The notes beneath the pieces are model-generated. The model made no database searches. It saw nothing but the letters and a program-made list of their open reading frames with translations, and was not told where the DNA came from. This document shows positions 33,793 through 44,739 of a DNA stretch of 64,000 bases, one piece after another (the stretch's first letter is position 1; every line of letters begins with the position of its first letter). The translations under genes were made by a program, and so were the position numbers. The stretch lies in assembly GCF_039555335.1 (NCBI RefSeq), contig NC_092629.1:2427935-2491934 (forward strand). Reading direction: 5' to 3'. Source of the DNA: Amphiura filiformis. Taxonomy: Eukaryota > Echinodermata > Ophiuroidea > Amphilepidida > Amphiuridae.

Positions 33793-34621
33793 CGGTTGTT
33801 TGATGTGATCATTTATTAATTTTTCTAACAACAACATTATATAATGTTCAATTCTAGACCTGGACAATACCAACAGCTATCACGCTAATACACATATGTG
33901 ACTGGACACTACGATTGAGCCGTAAACTCGGTAAATTGTATTCTGAGTTACAGTGTAAAATGTGCGTGAAGGTCGTATTCATAGGTATCTCAATTCGATG
34001 CGACAAGTATCTCATCAAACACTGTTTAAACTAATCAATATCCTATTGCTGAAGAGGATAACAAGTTTCTACCTATTTCTATAGAATCCATAAATATAGT
34101 TCTTGTCTTTGTTTGCTTTGTTCGAGTGGTGGATAACAAAGCATAGAGGTTATCCACTTCACTCATGTGTGACTTCTAACAAAATGCGCTGGTTCCCGTA
34201 GTATTCCTCATTCAAACCAATTCAATGCACGACCTCGGAGTTACCTGCATGACTTTGGCGGGCTATTTTGAAACAGTCATGGTTGCACGAGTATGTACTT
34301 CTTAAACAAGGTCCTAAACAAGGTATAGCAGTCGTCGATAGGATATGCAGCTTATAGAACATGGATAACCTCTATTGTATTTTGTCTAGGTATGTATAAC
34401 CAACAATTAACAATGAGAGGACATTCCTGAACCTCGTTGACTTTGGGATGATTTGAAATGACTGCCAATTATGACTGTTTGATATTTATTATCAGAAATG
34501 TGGAAAAGAGACGCATGTAGAACCGAAAAAAAGGTACATTTTTTGTTGAAGGAACAAAGTTCAACATACTATAACCCCGCTTCTGGATATCGTTTGAAGT
34601 CAAATGATATACCATTATAAA
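33793..34621. other. Gene-free stretch
   Basis: No gene or bounded repeat recognised. Confidence 0.45.
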
Positions 34622-35309
34622 CCCAGCAAACACAAAACGTTTTCGACATCATTCGCAAAAGGTTATAAAAGGTTGTCAGAAAACGTTTAAATGTCGGGTT
34701 ATATAAAGGGTATATTAAGAGTATAAAACGTTTTCATAACCTTAAAAAACATTTTTGATAATCTACTGCTCAGCAAACAAAAATGTTCTACAGAAAACGT
34801 ATAAATGTCGGGTTATATAAAGGGTATAAAAACGTTTTAATAACATTCCAAAAACATTCTTGAAAACTTGATACAAAACATTCTAAACAGAATGTTATTG
34901 GGGTTGAACAAATATTTTGCGAAAAATGTTTGCCCAAAATATTTTCAATAACGTTTTAAAAACGTTTTCATGACCTTTATATAACCCGACATTTAAATGT
35001 TATTAAAAGAATTAAAAAAAAAGATTTTAAGAACATTTCTGTGTTTCCTTGATACAAATATTTTCACATAATGTTATTTAAATGTTGAAAAAAAAAAAAA
35101 AAAAAATGTTTGCACAAATAGTTTACAATAACATTTTTTAAACATTTAAAAATATTGTTGTAGTGTGTTTTCATACAAAACGTTTTAAAACGTTATCATG
35201 ACCTTTATATAACCCGACATTTTAATGTTATTAAAACGTTTTTACCTAAACCAAAAACCAAAACATAACTTATTTAAAACGTTTTTAAAACGTTTTTGTG
35301 TTTGCTGGG
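34622..35309 (-). mobile_element. CCCAGCAAACAC inverted-repeat element, copy A
   Basis: The ends CCCAGCAAACACAAAACG and CGTTTTTGTGTTTGCTGGG are inverted. The interior is built of repeated AACGTTTT and TGTCGGGTTATATAAAGG modules in both orientations. It lies in the opposite orientation to copies B (49570-50250) and C (62060-62748). No coding capacity. Confidence 0.93.
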
Positions 35310-35855
35310 AAGCTTATGATATATATTTCCTAAACACGAAATAAAACAAAATTGACCGGGCCGACTTTACAGCTGATTCGTGGTGTCCACTCACATATGT
35401 TTTAAAAAGCTTTTTCTAAGATAGATTGTCGTTTCTATATCAAATTATTCATCTTTTTCTGTTTTTTAGTGGTGATTTTTATTCTATAAATTGTACATTT
35501 AAGTGCAAATTGAAGGCGCTATTTACTTATGTTTCAAATGTAAATTAGCCAAATATTTTGTCTAATTCCTGGTATTTTTCATGATAAAAAGTTTCTTGAA
35601 AATGTCCTTGCCATTTGTTAGTCTTTTTTTCTTATACCATTCTACAAGTGTCTACCCCTTGTAAAGATGCAAACAAGATTTAAGATAAATAGCGCCATCA
35701 TTGTTCAAGTTTTCTTTACAATGACACATTTTTACATTACATCAAACAACCGTGATAAGTTAATCAGTTACTCAGTAATTAGTATTTTACACCTGCCGAT
35801 GTCTGTAAATCCTAATCCATTTGTCTGTCTGTCTGTCTGTTCGCTCTCATTCCAG
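35310..35855. other. Upstream region of the discoidin-LU gene
   Basis: A pyrimidine-rich tract with (TGTC)n at 35822-35841 ends in TCATTCCAG (35855), a good 3' splice site. The first coding exon is therefore probably preceded by a 5' UTR intron. I see no TATA box that I would trust. Confidence 0.45.
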
Positions 35856-35886
35856 GTTTGGTTAACATGATACGTATGTGATAGCT

Positions 35887-35965
35887 ATGGCATCTTACAT
35901 AGTAGTAGTACTATCTGCAGTGACGGTTATGCTGTTTAGCACTCCTTTGCTTCAATATGTTCAAG
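35887..35965 (+). CDS. Exon 1: signal peptide
   Basis: ATG 35887 (context AGCTATGG, G at +4) encodes MASYIVVVLSAVTVMLFSTP then LLQYVQ and a split Ala codon. The donor is G|GTCCGT, a weak match. The next exon completes the codon (G+CC). The uORF ATG at 35868 is stopped after four codons. Signal peptide cleavage is likely near VQA-AAC. Confidence 0.7.
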
Positions 35966-38900
35966 GTCCGTGTATATGACCCCGGGATATGACCGGACAA
36001 TCGTGTTTCGTAAAAACGGTATCAAAAACTATTTAATCGACTGATTAAACTACCGTTTTACGGTATCTTCAAAGTGTTCTGTCCTATCCTGACTTGTACT
36101 GCTTTGTCTGTCCATACCCCTTTTATTTGGTATAATATATTGTTAACCGATCTTGTCAAATTATCTGTTGGTGGTGGAATCATGCGCTAATTATTTTATC
36201 CAGCTTTGTGTCAGAATATGTTATTTATTATATACGAGGGTCATTCAAAAGGTTCTACCTCTATCATCACATCTCTGTTATCTCACGTGTCAGAATATTG
36301 AAATTATCAATGTTTATACTCCTAAATCTAGGCTACTGATAGATATTGAGTAAATATTTGAACAAAAATAAATCAATTTAATCATTTTCAGAAATAAAAC
36401 TGCAATGATTTCTACATAGATGTGGGCAACTTTTTAAATCAAAAGAAGCCTTTCTTCTCAGACCGTTTTCGACGTACCAAATATGTGTTCGCTCCAATCA
36501 ATATATCGTAATAAACAAAAATCACATTTGCATCAAATAACTTTTATTTTGTAGCCACATTTTAAGAGTATAAGCATAGGCAATTTCAATATCATGCCAA
36601 TACCCTCGTGTTTTATTAGTGTACTTTTGAGTATTATTATCTGATTTAATGATTCCATCATTTTTTTTTTCATTCTTATTTCGGCCACAAGATATCATCA
36701 TTGTAGACACTAATAATTGTAGTGTAAGTTAACTTGCCATCTTGTTGAGATTGGGTGCCACTTTGCGGCCTCCACATCTCTTCACTCTTCATGTTCTTAT
36801 GGTTTATCTTAGTAATATCATAATGTATTCTTTATCTTGTATCTTTCCATTTTCATTATAACATTAATGTGAATTGGGATGAAAACAAATTAACTTGACT
36901 TTGAACTTGAAGCAAACACAGAGCAAAATGGAAACAAGCGATTTAAACATTCGTATTTCTTGCTCCAATTTGCAACCATAACTTGCTCCAATTTGCAACC
37001 ATAACTTTGTATCTTTTAGCCGCTGCTTGCCAAGAACCTCTTGGTTTAGAGGATGGTCAGATACTTGACAGTCAAATAACGGCTTCTACCTCGTGGGACG
37101 ACAACCACGGACCTAGCAACGCTCGTCTGAATCGCCCAGCACAGTACCCTACTCGTGGATCGTGGGCTGCCGAATACAATGACGACAACCAATGGATCCA
37201 GGTAGATCTAGGCTTCCCAACAGAGGTTACTGGCGTGTTGATTCAAGGAAGGGCTTATAACCTAGATGAGCGCCTTGTTGGAGGTAGCGATTGCTGTCCA
37301 CAGTGGGTGACAAAATTCAAAGTCCAGTACAGTAATAACAGCAGACATTGGCTTTTTGTGAAGTCAGCAATCAAAGGAGCTATAATGGTGAGTTTTTAAT
37401 TTTTGCTTCTTTTCATTTGAAGAACTGCGCGCCTTACCATCTAATGAAATATTAACCGCTATGATTTATGACACTGTTTTTTTTAAATATAATTTGAGAT
37501 GCATGTATAACAAAGCCAAGAATTGAGACAGGCATTCATCTAACACAGAAAAGTACGCACCAAGCACGTAAAGTCAGGGGCGTTCCGACCATTAGGCCAG
37601 GTAAGGCGGTCGCCTAGGGCGGCAAATGCAGAGGGAAGAAAAAAAAACAAGAAAAAACGGGAATGGAGAAAGAATAGGGAAGAAAAAATGAGGGCGGATA
37701 AAAAGAAAAAACGGGACGGAAAAAAAGGGGGCGAAAAGAGAAACAGAAAAAGGACGGAAAAGGAAAAGGGGGACATAGGAAAAAGAAAAGAAACGGGGCA
37801 GAGAAAAGGAAAGAAGACACGGGCGGAGAAAACAAAAGAGGAAACGGGCGGAGAAAAGTACGATGAAACTGGGCGGTGAAAAAACAAAAGAAAAAAAAAA
37901 AAACAGAAGACAAAATAGAAGAGAAACAGAAAACAGGACGAGAAAAGATAGATCTGTACTCAAGTGTTTGATCAACAATGACATATGGCCGTGTCAATTT
38001 TGTTTTGGTATCGTGATAATTTCCGTATCGTGAATTGTAATTCTATTGTTTAATGAATAGAATTACAATTTATGAAAACGGTCGTGGGGGAGGACAAGGG
38101 GATACGTCCCTCCACATTTTGGGATAGGGGGGGGGATATCAAATGCCCCCACCCCACCACGTTTCGGCAAATACTTCCCTTGTCTAAGTAGCCTTATTGT
38201 AAAAATACAGGCAATATTCGCTATTATACCTTGATTTTTGGCTAAAATGGTATGAAATTGACATTTTTTTCGCGCATTTCATCGGTGCCCGCAATGAGCC
38301 CAATGTGTATCAACTTTCATGGGCAACTTTCACTTCAAATAGAATGAAACTGAAAATTTCAATAATGCTCATTGGGTAATTTAATTTTGTTTTCTCTCCC
38401 CCTCCTCCCTCGACAAAATGTCCAGGCTAGCAACTAGAAATGAGCTGTAAACTGATTCAATTGGGCCTTCATATTGAATATATGTTAATTTTTTCCAACT
38501 GACATTTTACACAATAATAGTGTAAAAAGTGTCCACCACTAATGCCTTCATTTTACAAAACTTGTGTCCCCCCACTATCGAATTCGGATTGACGCCCTTG
38601 GTGGGCAGTATACAAATAGTTCAAAACTGATGAGTTTTCAAGGGGGAAACCCTGTGCTTTGGTGGGGCGGCAGGCGTGTCTGGCAACTCTGGCGCCTACT
38701 GGCAGCACTTTTTGCAGAGCTCTGCCAACTTGTGCCCATTTTTCCATCTTAAGGGCACTTGTTATTGCAATTTTTGCATCAGTCATTTTGGAACATACAC
38801 TGACTGGTTTGTGCTATTTTTCCAGTTTGTGACATTTTTTTAGTGTTTTTATATATGCTTATTTTTCAATTTCTCTTTAAATATGTATATAGATTATTTC

Positions 38901-41900
38901 TTGATTCTGTATTGAATTTAGTGTGCTTTTCTTATTATATAATATATGTTTTTATAATTGGACCCCAGTGGAAATAAGCCCCCTTTTGGAGGCTTTCTTG
39001 GGTAATCCAAGATTTTAATTCAACATTGTTTGATACATTGTATTTGTAATTTAAAGTTATATTGTATATTCTGTTTTTGCTGTAATTTTATGTTGAATTT
39101 TAATCGAATAAAATCAATCAATCAATCAATCAGGGAGAGCCCTGCATAAAGTAAACATTAATTTCTACTAGACTGCTGCCCTCATTCGTCAACCATCAGT
39201 ATAGACTAATAAACCTATGTGGAAACAAGGTGACGGACTTTGGGCAGCACACCACTAAACCCTTCCGCATTTGGTGTAACCCTTGATAGTCCCTATAAAC
39301 ATAATAGGTCGGTAGTGCAAACAAGTGGGTGTCCCTTGGGAGCAAGATGAGTAGCCATGATTGTTTATTATAATTAAATTAAAAGATATGCAATTGATCA
39401 ATGTTCAGAATATCACAAAATGGTGCATCTTGATCTGGTAAAACATTTTGGCTCCTGAAACTAATCCGCGTGCGGATATGATAAGGAGGCATTCGTGCAA
39501 GCTGAAAATAAGGGTGGTACTGTTCAGGTCCCCGTAGCTTAAAAGTTAGTCTCAGCTTGTTTCAAAAAACCAATTTTAAATTAAATTTTAATCTTTATTT
39601 AAGACATTGGTGCTACCAAAATATGAAAAATGGCTTTACATGGGGTAGGAAAACAAACTTACTTTCATGTATATTTACACGTATTTCAATGGGAGTTTTA
39701 GTGGTGTGCGCCCTTCGAAGACTCATTTTTTTAGGCTATGGGCATGATTGATACCTGATTTTAAGTGCCAAAAAGTTGAGATTTTTGCCTGAAATTGATC
39801 TATTTGCAACAAAAAAATGTGTGTTTTCTGTTACGCAATTTCATTCTTAAACGCACACGAAATTTTCTTCAAAACACAAGTTCCCGTCGAATTGACAATT
39901 TAAGACCGTGCTATAGAAATTGAGCTATTTTGGCCTTAGCATCATAGGAGTGGTCACTTTTGATTATCCAGGCGCAGCAAAAGTGAAACATCTTTGAAAC
40001 TATTTTGATGCAAAATGTAATTATAAGAACAAAACTCATATATTAACGTTTTTTCATATAAAGTGTAACATGTCATGTCAATCGGAGACACTTTTGGGCA
40101 GGATAGTAAATGGAGAAATAGCCAAAAATCTGCCCGGGAGTGATTTTTCACAATTTGGGTTTGTTGTGGATTGGTGATGTTCTTAATGTTAAAAATATTG
40201 TCTGATAGTTTCAGACCAGAATATAACTGGCATCTTGTATCTTTTAAGACATTTTTCAAGGTAATTCCTACTCTCGACATTGTTAATAATATTTTTAAAG
40301 GCCGATATCTCAATTTCCAATTTTATAATACCATAACTTACGAATTCAAAATCTTCGCTTAGGAATGTCCGATTTCATTGGGGCAAACGGCGTTGTGGAG
40401 CAAAATACATCTATATTTAAGATAGGTAAAAACCTCAAAATTGATAACCTGCCCAAAAGTGTCTCCTTTTGACATGACACGTCACAAGTGTTTGAAAACA
40501 TGCTTCCATGACTATTATTATAACCCGACATTTAAATGATAGTAGTGTACGTATGATACTTGCAATCTCTCGTGGAAAAATTGAGATAGCTTGAAATTCC
40601 CCCGGACAAGAAACTTACTACAAATTGTCTCGTTGTAACCCGTACAAAACTCGGGCACCTGATCCTGGCTGTGAAGGTCAATTGTGGAGTTGTTGTTAAA
40701 TGGTTTATGGAATGATGTGGACAGCGATAACCTGTACTTTGTGTTGAGGCTTGTGGATCAACGTCTAGGCGTTGTGCCTATGCGTAGACCCTCCCTCTGG
40801 TCCATGGAGAACGACTGGTAATGTATATTATATAACATAATATTATATGACCCTCCCAATCTGCAGGCAAGTTGCCTTCTACTTCCCAGCATTTTGTGAG
40901 AATTCACTTTTAGCGATCCTGTGTCAGACGAGTTTTCTATATATCACGTCCGTGGTCTCACTGTCTTGCCGTTTGTGTAAGCGGCTATTTAGCCTGACCA
41001 ATCAATGTAGATCTCAGCAAGCAAGGCAATTTGAAGTGGTTTTCATTGATAGTCTATTGATCATAACCATTGCATGTTATGTGCCTACCATATTTGAATT
41101 GACAATGGGGCGGGGCTATCATAATTGACGCCAGAGTCATGTTACGTAGCTTGATAATTATTTGGAAGGGACTTTTCTATTCAAAATGTAACAGTCTCGG
41201 ATTAGGAGAGCTATTATATAAAAAAAATAAACAACTTGGTCTGCAGATTAATTAAGTTTTCGTCGACACACAGTGCTCCAGAAGCACTATAACTTTGTTG
41301 CTGGCAGTTAGGGCTTAGTGGTGTGTGGGTATTAAACTATGGAGTGAAGGGGAAGCTGGTTTTAGCTCTAAGTATTTACCCAGAGATGGAAACGAGACTG
41401 TGGGACAGTCTAGCATATGCGCAGCACACTAGAAATCATTAAGTTTTTGTTTGTTTGCTTTGGGTTTTTGTTTTTTTATTCATCAAATGTCCTTTTTGAT
41501 TTGGACGATTAACGGCGTAATGTTGGTTGTATTGCATATAATTGTAGCGCGTCAGGAGTCATTGTGAGTTATTCATAACCTCCGCGTATCACGCCATATT
41601 TGCGTCCCAATCAAATTGGTCGTTAGATGATATACGTACATCGGCGTGGAGGTTATTGATATCCATCAATGACCTCCGCGTATGCTTACGCGGTACAATG
41701 ACTTCCGCGTGTGCGCATATGTTGCGCCGGAACACTTCACACGCACACAACTATAATATTTGCACATGGCGTGATTGCGTAGTGGTGTAATTGTTAAGTC
41801 CGTTTTAGCCTGTTCGATTTTTTGAAGGGCGAAATATAAGTTTTGATAAAAATTGTTTATTTCAACAAATTTTGAGATTTGGTTGAGTGATGAGTTGAAA

Positions 41901-44446
41901 ATGACGGGTATGAATTCGGTTAATAATTTTGCATCAGCAATATGTCGGGCATTGTGAAAAATCTAAACATTTTGCTTTGGACCTCGGAATATTCATCGGT
42001 TCCAAAGGCAAAATGTTTAGATTTTTCACAATGCCCTCCACACATGACATAACCGATGCGCAGTTAGTAACCTCTAAGTAGTTACTTTTTGTGCCAAGGG
42101 TAGATAATAGCATTTTAGTATTTAGTTTTGCTGCTGTCCACGCTAGTAGACCTATTTAGTATAGGATGATAGATGTGGACAAGCCATGCATTTTCTTTTA
42201 TTGATATTAAAATCCTATTTCTGTCACAGATATTTGATGGAAACACCGATCAAACTACGGTTGTCACCAATAATTTCCCTACAACAGTTATAGCGTCTTA
42301 TATACGAATACTACCTACTGAGTGGAACAAACATATCAGTATGCGTTTTGAAGTCGTTGGTTGTGCTACAGGTAAAGTAATCATGTTGTTAAGTATGTGG
42401 TTATAGCTATATAAATAAATAATAATAATAACAGCATTCCCAGAACCTGATCAAAGCACTTTACACATTGTTACCTTAAGGCCTTCATTTAGAACTAGAA
42501 TTTATTAATATCATTACCTTAATAGCCAATGTGCAAAAACGAACTTCCCATAGATTTATGGGAAGTGAGAGGCAAACTATAGACAGATTAGGAGGCCCCA
42601 TGTAAAGCAAGCTGCTTAATTGATCATTGATTAGAATCAATGGAAAATCCTGATTTTGATGTCATATTCAAAAGAAAGAACTAAGCTTTGAAACAAGATC
42701 AATATGAAGGGTGTGGTCATTATTGTTTTATTTTTTCAAGTCAAATGTCACGCCGCCAATAGAAGACACATGGCCATAGGCAAGTTTGACTTGAATGTTT
42801 AAAAATTAACAGGTATTAAAATTAACTGGATATACATGTATCTTGTTTTATCATGAACCATTAAACAGTTGGGCTTACATCAACCACAAACAGTGATACC
42901 AAATCGTTAACTAAGCCTACCACACCCACTGATACCAGCTTGTTATGTTATCAATGCATGCAACAAAATGACATGGATGACTGTAGCATCAATGGATTCC
43001 GGGAAGGAGCCGATCTAGTACAGCAGGTCCAATGTTTTGGAATATGCTATGTAAGCTGATTTATAATATTCTACTGTATATTGTATTGTATTGTATTGTA
43101 TTGTATTGTATTGTATTGTATTGTATTGTATTGGGAGCACGTGTGGCCGAGTGGATAAGGCGCCCGACTCATAATCCATAGGTTGCGAGTTCGAGTCCCG
43201 CTCGTGCCAACGTATTGTGTCCTTGGGCAAGGCACTTTATCCCAATTGCCTACTGGGGGATGGGGTTGGGTTGGGTTAGATGTTTGTATAGTTGTTTGTT
43301 TCAATGTTGCAATATTGGCGCTGATTAAGCTGCTGCCTGCAAATTGCATTGTGTCTGTTTAGTTGTGTTTAATGTACAATTCTAGCAATTTGACCTGCGG
43401 GTCACCATTAGAGTTTGAAATAAAACCTTCCTTTGTATTGTATTGTATTGTATTGTATTGTATTGTATTGTATTGTATTGTATTGTATTGTATTGTATTG
43501 TATTATATTGTATTGTATTTTGTATTGTATTGTATACGAAAGAGAATGCCAATCTGCTATTGTCTGTTCCAGCTCCAGTGACACCTTGTCGATTTCCCTG
43601 GACCTTTAGGTGCACTGTAATATTAGTAGTTACTTTGAAAACCCAATATAACATGGCTGTAGTTCTAATGCCCTCTAGTATAGTGATATAAAATTGGATT
43701 GATTGAGCCCATATTGGTCGAGCTATGAGTTTTAAAATATTGGACGATACGTAGTCGAGTCCAATATTTGAAAACTCATAGCGAGACCAATAAATATTGG
43801 GCGTAAAGCATCAGATTTTATCATTATTATGTTTTAGATCCAATATTTTCACACACTCGGATTCATCAAAACATAATAATGAATATACTAGGACATCCTA
43901 CTCAAGACATATGCATAAGTGTCTTTGGAGTTGGAACAGATAAACCGATGCAGTGTCTTTGACTACGACTTTATACAACACATACACTTTGGTCTTTACC
44001 AGATTCTGCAAATCGCAAACCAATTTTCTAGAGATTGTGAGAATGTCACCCAGCCTGACAATCACCTGTGCATAGATAAAAGTCCCGGATGTCATGACTA
44101 CTATAATACTACCTGGATTGGCCAGATCTGCTGCTGTGATGATGGTAATCTTTGCAACGGTCAAGATTTGGACATTCCAGAGCCATCTGTGACATCACTT
44201 GGAACACAAATTTTAACTGACAAGACTTCAAAAACCAGCCAAGAAATAGCTACAGGCTCAACAATATCAGAATCCAGAGATCAAACTACATCTGCATCCG
44301 AAGAGCATTCTGCATATATGTCTGAACACCAATACGCATCTGAGGAGCATACTGAAGAGCAAGTGACAACTGCTGGAGGACATACCAATTCATTTTTCAG
44401 TGAATTTGCCTACTTGATTATCACTGTGGCATTTTTCATACTGTAA
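35887..44446 (+). CDS. Discoidin (F5/8 C) - Ly6/uPAR surface protein, five exons
   Basis: Exons 35887-35965, 37020-37387, 42230-42371, 42869-43050 and 44003-44446 join with phases 1, 0, 1, 0 and give exactly 405 codons including the stop. Layout: signal peptide (residues 1 to about 26, hydrophobic VVVLSAVTVML); F5/8 type C domain (about 29-195; CQEPLGLEDGQI start, WIQVDLG, YIRILP, closing GC); Thr/Ser linker; LU domain (about 217-306; LCYQC, then CCCDDGNLCN end); acidic Ser/Thr stalk; C-terminal FAYLIITVAFFIL with no charged tail, as in GPI signals. Discoidin domains bind glycans or lipids; LU domains bind proteins. Likely an outer-surface adhesion or recognition protein. I know no named gene with this order. 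Exon joins are inferred from splice sites and phase, not from transcripts. Confidence 0.82.
37020..37387 (+). CDS. Exon 2: N-terminal two thirds of the discoidin domain
   Basis: Acceptor TATCTTTTAG, donor ATG|GTGAGT. It encodes ACQEPLGLEDGQILDSQITA, WIQVDLGFPTEVTGVLIQGR, WVTKFKVQYSNN and HWLFVKSAIKGAIM, the standard F5/8 type C core. An unusual SDCCP Cys pair sits in the loop before WVTKF. A 23-bp tandem duplication (TGCTCCAATTTGCAACCATA...) lies just upstream of the acceptor. Confidence 0.9.
37630..37935. repeat. Polypurine tract
   Basis: About 300 bases of almost pure A/G on the plus strand (GAAAAGG, GGGCGGAGAAAA). It is preceded by CAGGGGCGTTCCGACC and GGTCGCCTAGGGCGGC (37576-37623), which looks like a hAT-type repeat end. 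Long open frames across it are composition artefacts. Lies in intron 2 of the discoidin-LU gene. Confidence 0.85.
38960..39133 (+). mobile_element. LINE 3' end with (TCAA)n tail
   Basis: GACCCCAGTGGAAATAAGCC, GGCTTTCTTGGGTAATCC and a TCAATCAATCAA tail (39112-39132) form a typical LINE 3' UTR end. No RT coding is left. Lies in intron 2 of the discoidin-LU gene. Confidence 0.7.
40062..40483. mobile_element. TIR element, about 420 bp
   Basis: GTGTAACATGTCATGTCAAT with CGGAGACACTTTTGGGCAGG at the left pairs with CCTGCCCAAAAGTGTCTCC and TTTTGACATGACACGTCAC at the right. Non-coding interior. Lies in intron 2 of the discoidin-LU gene. Confidence 0.85.
40484..41946. other. Intron 2 sequence without recognised genes
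   Basis: Holds a short relic of the CCCAGCAAACAC element (ATAACCCGACATTTAAATG at 40520) and repeated CCTCCGCGTATSAC-type segments (41580-41720). No gene is seen. Confidence 0.5.
41947..42036. ncRNA. Pre-miRNA-like hairpin (90 nt), function unproven
   Basis: GGGCATTGTGAAAAATCTAA and ACATTTTGC at the left pair with the exact inverse at the right, giving 29 uninterrupted pairs, then a bulge and TTTGGACC/GGTTCCAAA around a 14-base loop. Length and stem suit a pre-miRNA, but the near-perfect arms also suit a small foldback transposon. It lies 194 bp upstream of exon 3 of the discoidin-LU gene. Confidence 0.4.
42230..42371 (+). CDS. Exon 3: C-terminal third of the discoidin domain
   Basis: Acceptor TTCTGTCACAG, donor ACAG|GTAAAG. 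It encodes IFDGNTDQTTVVTNNF, YIRILPTEW and MRFEVVGC, which completes the discoidin domain with the closing Cys that pairs with the first one. Phase 0 in, phase 1 out. Confidence 0.88.
42869..43050 (+). CDS. Exon 4: Thr/Ser linker and first half of the LU domain
   Basis: Acceptor CATTAAACAG, donor TAT|GTAAGC. It encodes VGLTSTTNSDTKSLTKPTTP, then LLCYQCMQQNDMDDCS and VQCFGICY, i.e. the first Cys pairs of a Ly6/uPAR domain. The phase (1 in, 0 out) matches both neighbours, which supports the exon although it is short. Confidence 0.78.
43075..43131. repeat. (TATTG)n microsatellite, left array
   Basis: Pentanucleotide TGTAT repeats run for about 57 bp directly before the SINE head. Confidence 0.97.
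43132..43432 (+). mobile_element. tRNA-derived SINE (tRNA-Met-like head)
   Basis: The head (43132-43210) reads GAGCACGTGTGGCCGAGTGG (A box TGGCCGAGTGG), an anticodon loop CTCATAA, and the B box GAGTTCGAGTCCCGC, ending CTCGTGCCA. Anticodon stem and acceptor stem are poorly paired, so it is not a working tRNA. A conserved-looking SINE body follows, with GTGTCCTTGGGCAAGGCACT, then a body of about 180 bp and a (GTATT)n tail. It lies in intron 4 of the discoidin-LU gene. Confidence 0.85.
43433..43533. repeat. (TATTG)n microsatellite, right array / SINE tail
   Basis: About 100 bp of GTATT repeats follow the SINE directly. The same unit lies before the SINE, so tail expansion and target duplication cannot be separated by eye. 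Confidence 0.97.
43706..43803. repeat. Intronic hairpin
   Basis: CCCATATTGGTCGAGCTATG and GAGTTTTAAAATATTGGAC pair with their near-inverse (to ATATTGGGC) around the loop GATACGTAGTCGA. Arms are about 40 bases with a few mismatches. It lies inside intron 4 of the discoidin-LU gene. Confidence 0.85.
44003..44446 (+). CDS. Exon 5: second half of LU domain, stalk and C-terminal hydrophobic tail
   Basis: Acceptor GGTCTTTACCAG, stop TAA at 44444-44446. It encodes SRDCENVTQPDNHLC, SPGCHDYYNTTWIGQICCC, DDGNLCNG, the typical LU ending. A Ser/Thr/Glu-rich stalk follows with EEHSAYMSEHQYASEEHTEE, then SFFSEFAYLIITVAFFIL. Several N-x-T/S sites (NVT, NTT) suggest glycosylation. The end is consistent with GPI anchoring, less so with a plain TM helix because no cytoplasmic residues follow. 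Confidence 0.85.
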   Translation: MLQIANQFSRDCENVTQPDNHLCIDKSPGCHDYYNTTWIGQICCCDDGNLCNGQDLDIPEPSVTSLGTQILTDKTSKTSQEIATGSTISESRDQTTSASEEHSAYMSEHQYASEEHTEEQVTTAGGHTNSFFSEFAYLIITVAFFIL

Positions 44447-44739
44447 ACATTTCTCACCACAAATGACTGAGTGCGGAATATGTGTGGGCTCTAGGATAAT
44501 AACATGCCTTGAGTTTGCAAAATCCCGTTAAAATCTTTGCAAACTGTTGTATAATTTGAATCCTTTAACTTTTCACTTCATGATTGATACAAACTTCTCA
44601 GACCAGCAAAAATAGAAAATTGGAATTTACTACCAGCGCCGGTGTCGCGAATGCGTGTCATCTCGTCGGTCGTGCTATGGTACAGTCCTTTGATGTGTGT
44701 ATGACCGTACCGCACGCCATGTACGTACTGTGTTATAAA

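Noticed and set aside
37540-37997. Phe/Pro/Ser-rich open frames on the minus strand and Lys/Arg-rich frame on the plus strand
   Set aside because: Artefacts of the polypurine tract.
43132-43210. Functional tRNA-Met (CAT anticodon loop)
   Set aside because: Acceptor and anticodon stems do not pair well, and a SINE body and tail follow, so it is the head of a SINE.
43015-43691. Tyr/Ile-rich and QYNTIQYNTI open frames
   Set aside because: They translate the TATTG pentanucleotide arrays.
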